Assembly: GCA_023388715.1 (NCBI GenBank)
Contig: JAEWFT010000049.1
Coordinates: forward strand, 7,624-71,623
From: Pseudomonadota bacterium
GTDB taxonomy: Bacteria > Pseudomonadota > Gammaproteobacteria > Xanthomonadales > Xanthomonadaceae
Length of the DNA: 64,000 bases
Direction: 5' to 3'
The position numbers were made by a program, and so were the translations under genes. Below are positions 63,592 to 64,000 of this stretch, piece by piece. Under the pieces are notes generated by a model. The model worked only from the letters and a program-made list of their open reading frames with translations. It did not search any database and had not been told where the DNA came from. Numbering within the stretch: position 1 is the stretch's first letter; each line of letters opens with the position of its first letter.

Positions 63592-64000
63592 TTAGCCCCG
63601 CACCAGCCGGATACCGACGTCCTCATAGCCGCGATCCGCGTCCAGCGCCCTTGCCTTGCCGCTGGCCATCCGCTTGCTGCAGCGGGTGTCCGCGCACAGG
63701 GTCAGCCAGCCGGACACCGGGGTGGTCGGCTGCGCGCTGACTTCGCCGGCGCTGGGCAGGCGATAGCGCCGGCCTTCCTGTCCGCTGCGCCAGGCGGCGT
63801 ATGCCTGCGCATCCGCGGCGGAGACGCAGGTCACCGGCGCGGCCTCGCTGCCCACGGTATTCCAGCTGCGCTTGCGCGAGAACAGCCGGTTGCCGCAGCT
63901 GGCGGCGGCGCGATTGGTCGCCTCGGCAAAGCGCGCGTACTCGGCGCGGGTGACGGCCAGCGTGGCCGCTGCCGCGGGTTCGCTGCGGGCGGCGCTTGCG
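63592..64000 (-). CDS. SUMF1/formylglycine-generating-type domain protein, 5' truncated
   Basis: The frame is open from the right edge of the window, so the start lies outside; 135 residues are visible. The segment VTRAEYARFAEATNR, then APVTCVSAADAQAYAAW and YRLPSAGEV, ending YEDVGIRLVRG, matches the C-terminal part of FGE-sulfatase/SUMF1 domains (the usual pattern has YRLPTEAEW and a final GFRLVR). The two cysteines of true formylglycine enzymes are not obviously arranged, so this may be a domain of another enzyme or a kinase-linked protein. The missing N-terminus prevents a firm call. Confidence 0.75.
   Translation of the reverse strand, partial: ASAARSEPAAAATLAVTRAEYARFAEATNRAAASCGNRLFSRKRSWNTVGSEAAPVTCVSAADAQAYAAWRSGQEGRRYRLPSAGEVSAQPTTPVSGWLTLCADTRCSKRMASGKARALDADRGYEDVGIRLVRG

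Overview
This window looks like chromosomal DNA from a high-GC gammaproteobacterium of the Xanthomonadaceae/Lysobacteraceae (Xanthomonas, Lysobacter, Luteimonas or a close genus). The inference rests on gene order (pyrG-kdsA-eno-ftsB-ispD-ispF-truD, surE-pcm-nlpD, hfq-hflX-hflK-hflC, lexA-imuA-imuB-dnaE2), on a large TonB-dependent receptor, on an Xcc1710-type protein and on several exported peptidases. The species cannot be named from the sequence alone. Coding density is very high. I see no insertion sequence, prophage, CRISPR array, rRNA or tRNA.

Layout. 1-2024: the end of a DadA-type FAD oxidoreductase coupled to hutG. 2058-4232 (minus): parE and a small lipoprotein. 4453-10867 (plus): pyrG, kdsA, eno, ftsB, ispD, ispF and truD, mostly overlapping by a few bases. 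10886-11443 (minus): an Smr-domain protein. 11526-14431 (plus): surE, pcm, an ExoD-family gene and nlpD. 14475-15174 (minus): yhbY and an Xcc1710-like gene. 15265-18803: rlmE, ftsH and folP. 18849-20351: putP. 20368-25287: miaA, hfq, hflX, hflK, hflC and a DUF2065 gene. 25373-27273: purA and a DUF938 methyltransferase.

27421-33900 is an SOS mutagenesis operon: lexA, imuA, imuB and dnaE2, with an alkB-family gene coupled to its end. Its start carries an unusually compact promoter-operator in which a perfect inverted repeat straddles the -10 and abuts the lexA ATG, predicting a leaderless, self-repressed message. 33938-34591 is a hemolysin III-like membrane protein. 34700-37582 (minus) is a TonB-dependent receptor. 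37748-40690 (minus) is gcvP under a tandem glycine riboswitch (about 40736-40937). 41002-42249 is a Bcr/CflA-type transporter.

42301-47378 (minus) holds an M2 (ACE-like) lipoprotein peptidase, a small HEXXH protein, minE, minD, minC and a GNAT acetyltransferase. 47511-49363 encodes a NarL/DesK-type two-component pair. 49480-52822 encodes an SRPBCC protein with a probable GyrI-like half, a DUF423 protein, an AlkA-type DNA glycosylase and a TraB/GumN protein. 52838-56962 (minus): dxs and an M13 peptidase. 57105-60091: a beta-CASP nuclease and rhlE. 60200-63555 (minus): a DUF885 peptidase, yhhQ and a DUF502 protein. The window ends inside an SUMF1-type gene.

Most of the window is core metabolism, cell division, envelope and RNA-processing functions. 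The regions with most to examine are the lexA-imuAB-dnaE2-alkB operon, the gcvP riboswitch, the uncharacterised HEXXH gene beside minE, and a family of look-alike intergenic stem-loops. I did not find a clearly undescribed multi-gene system.
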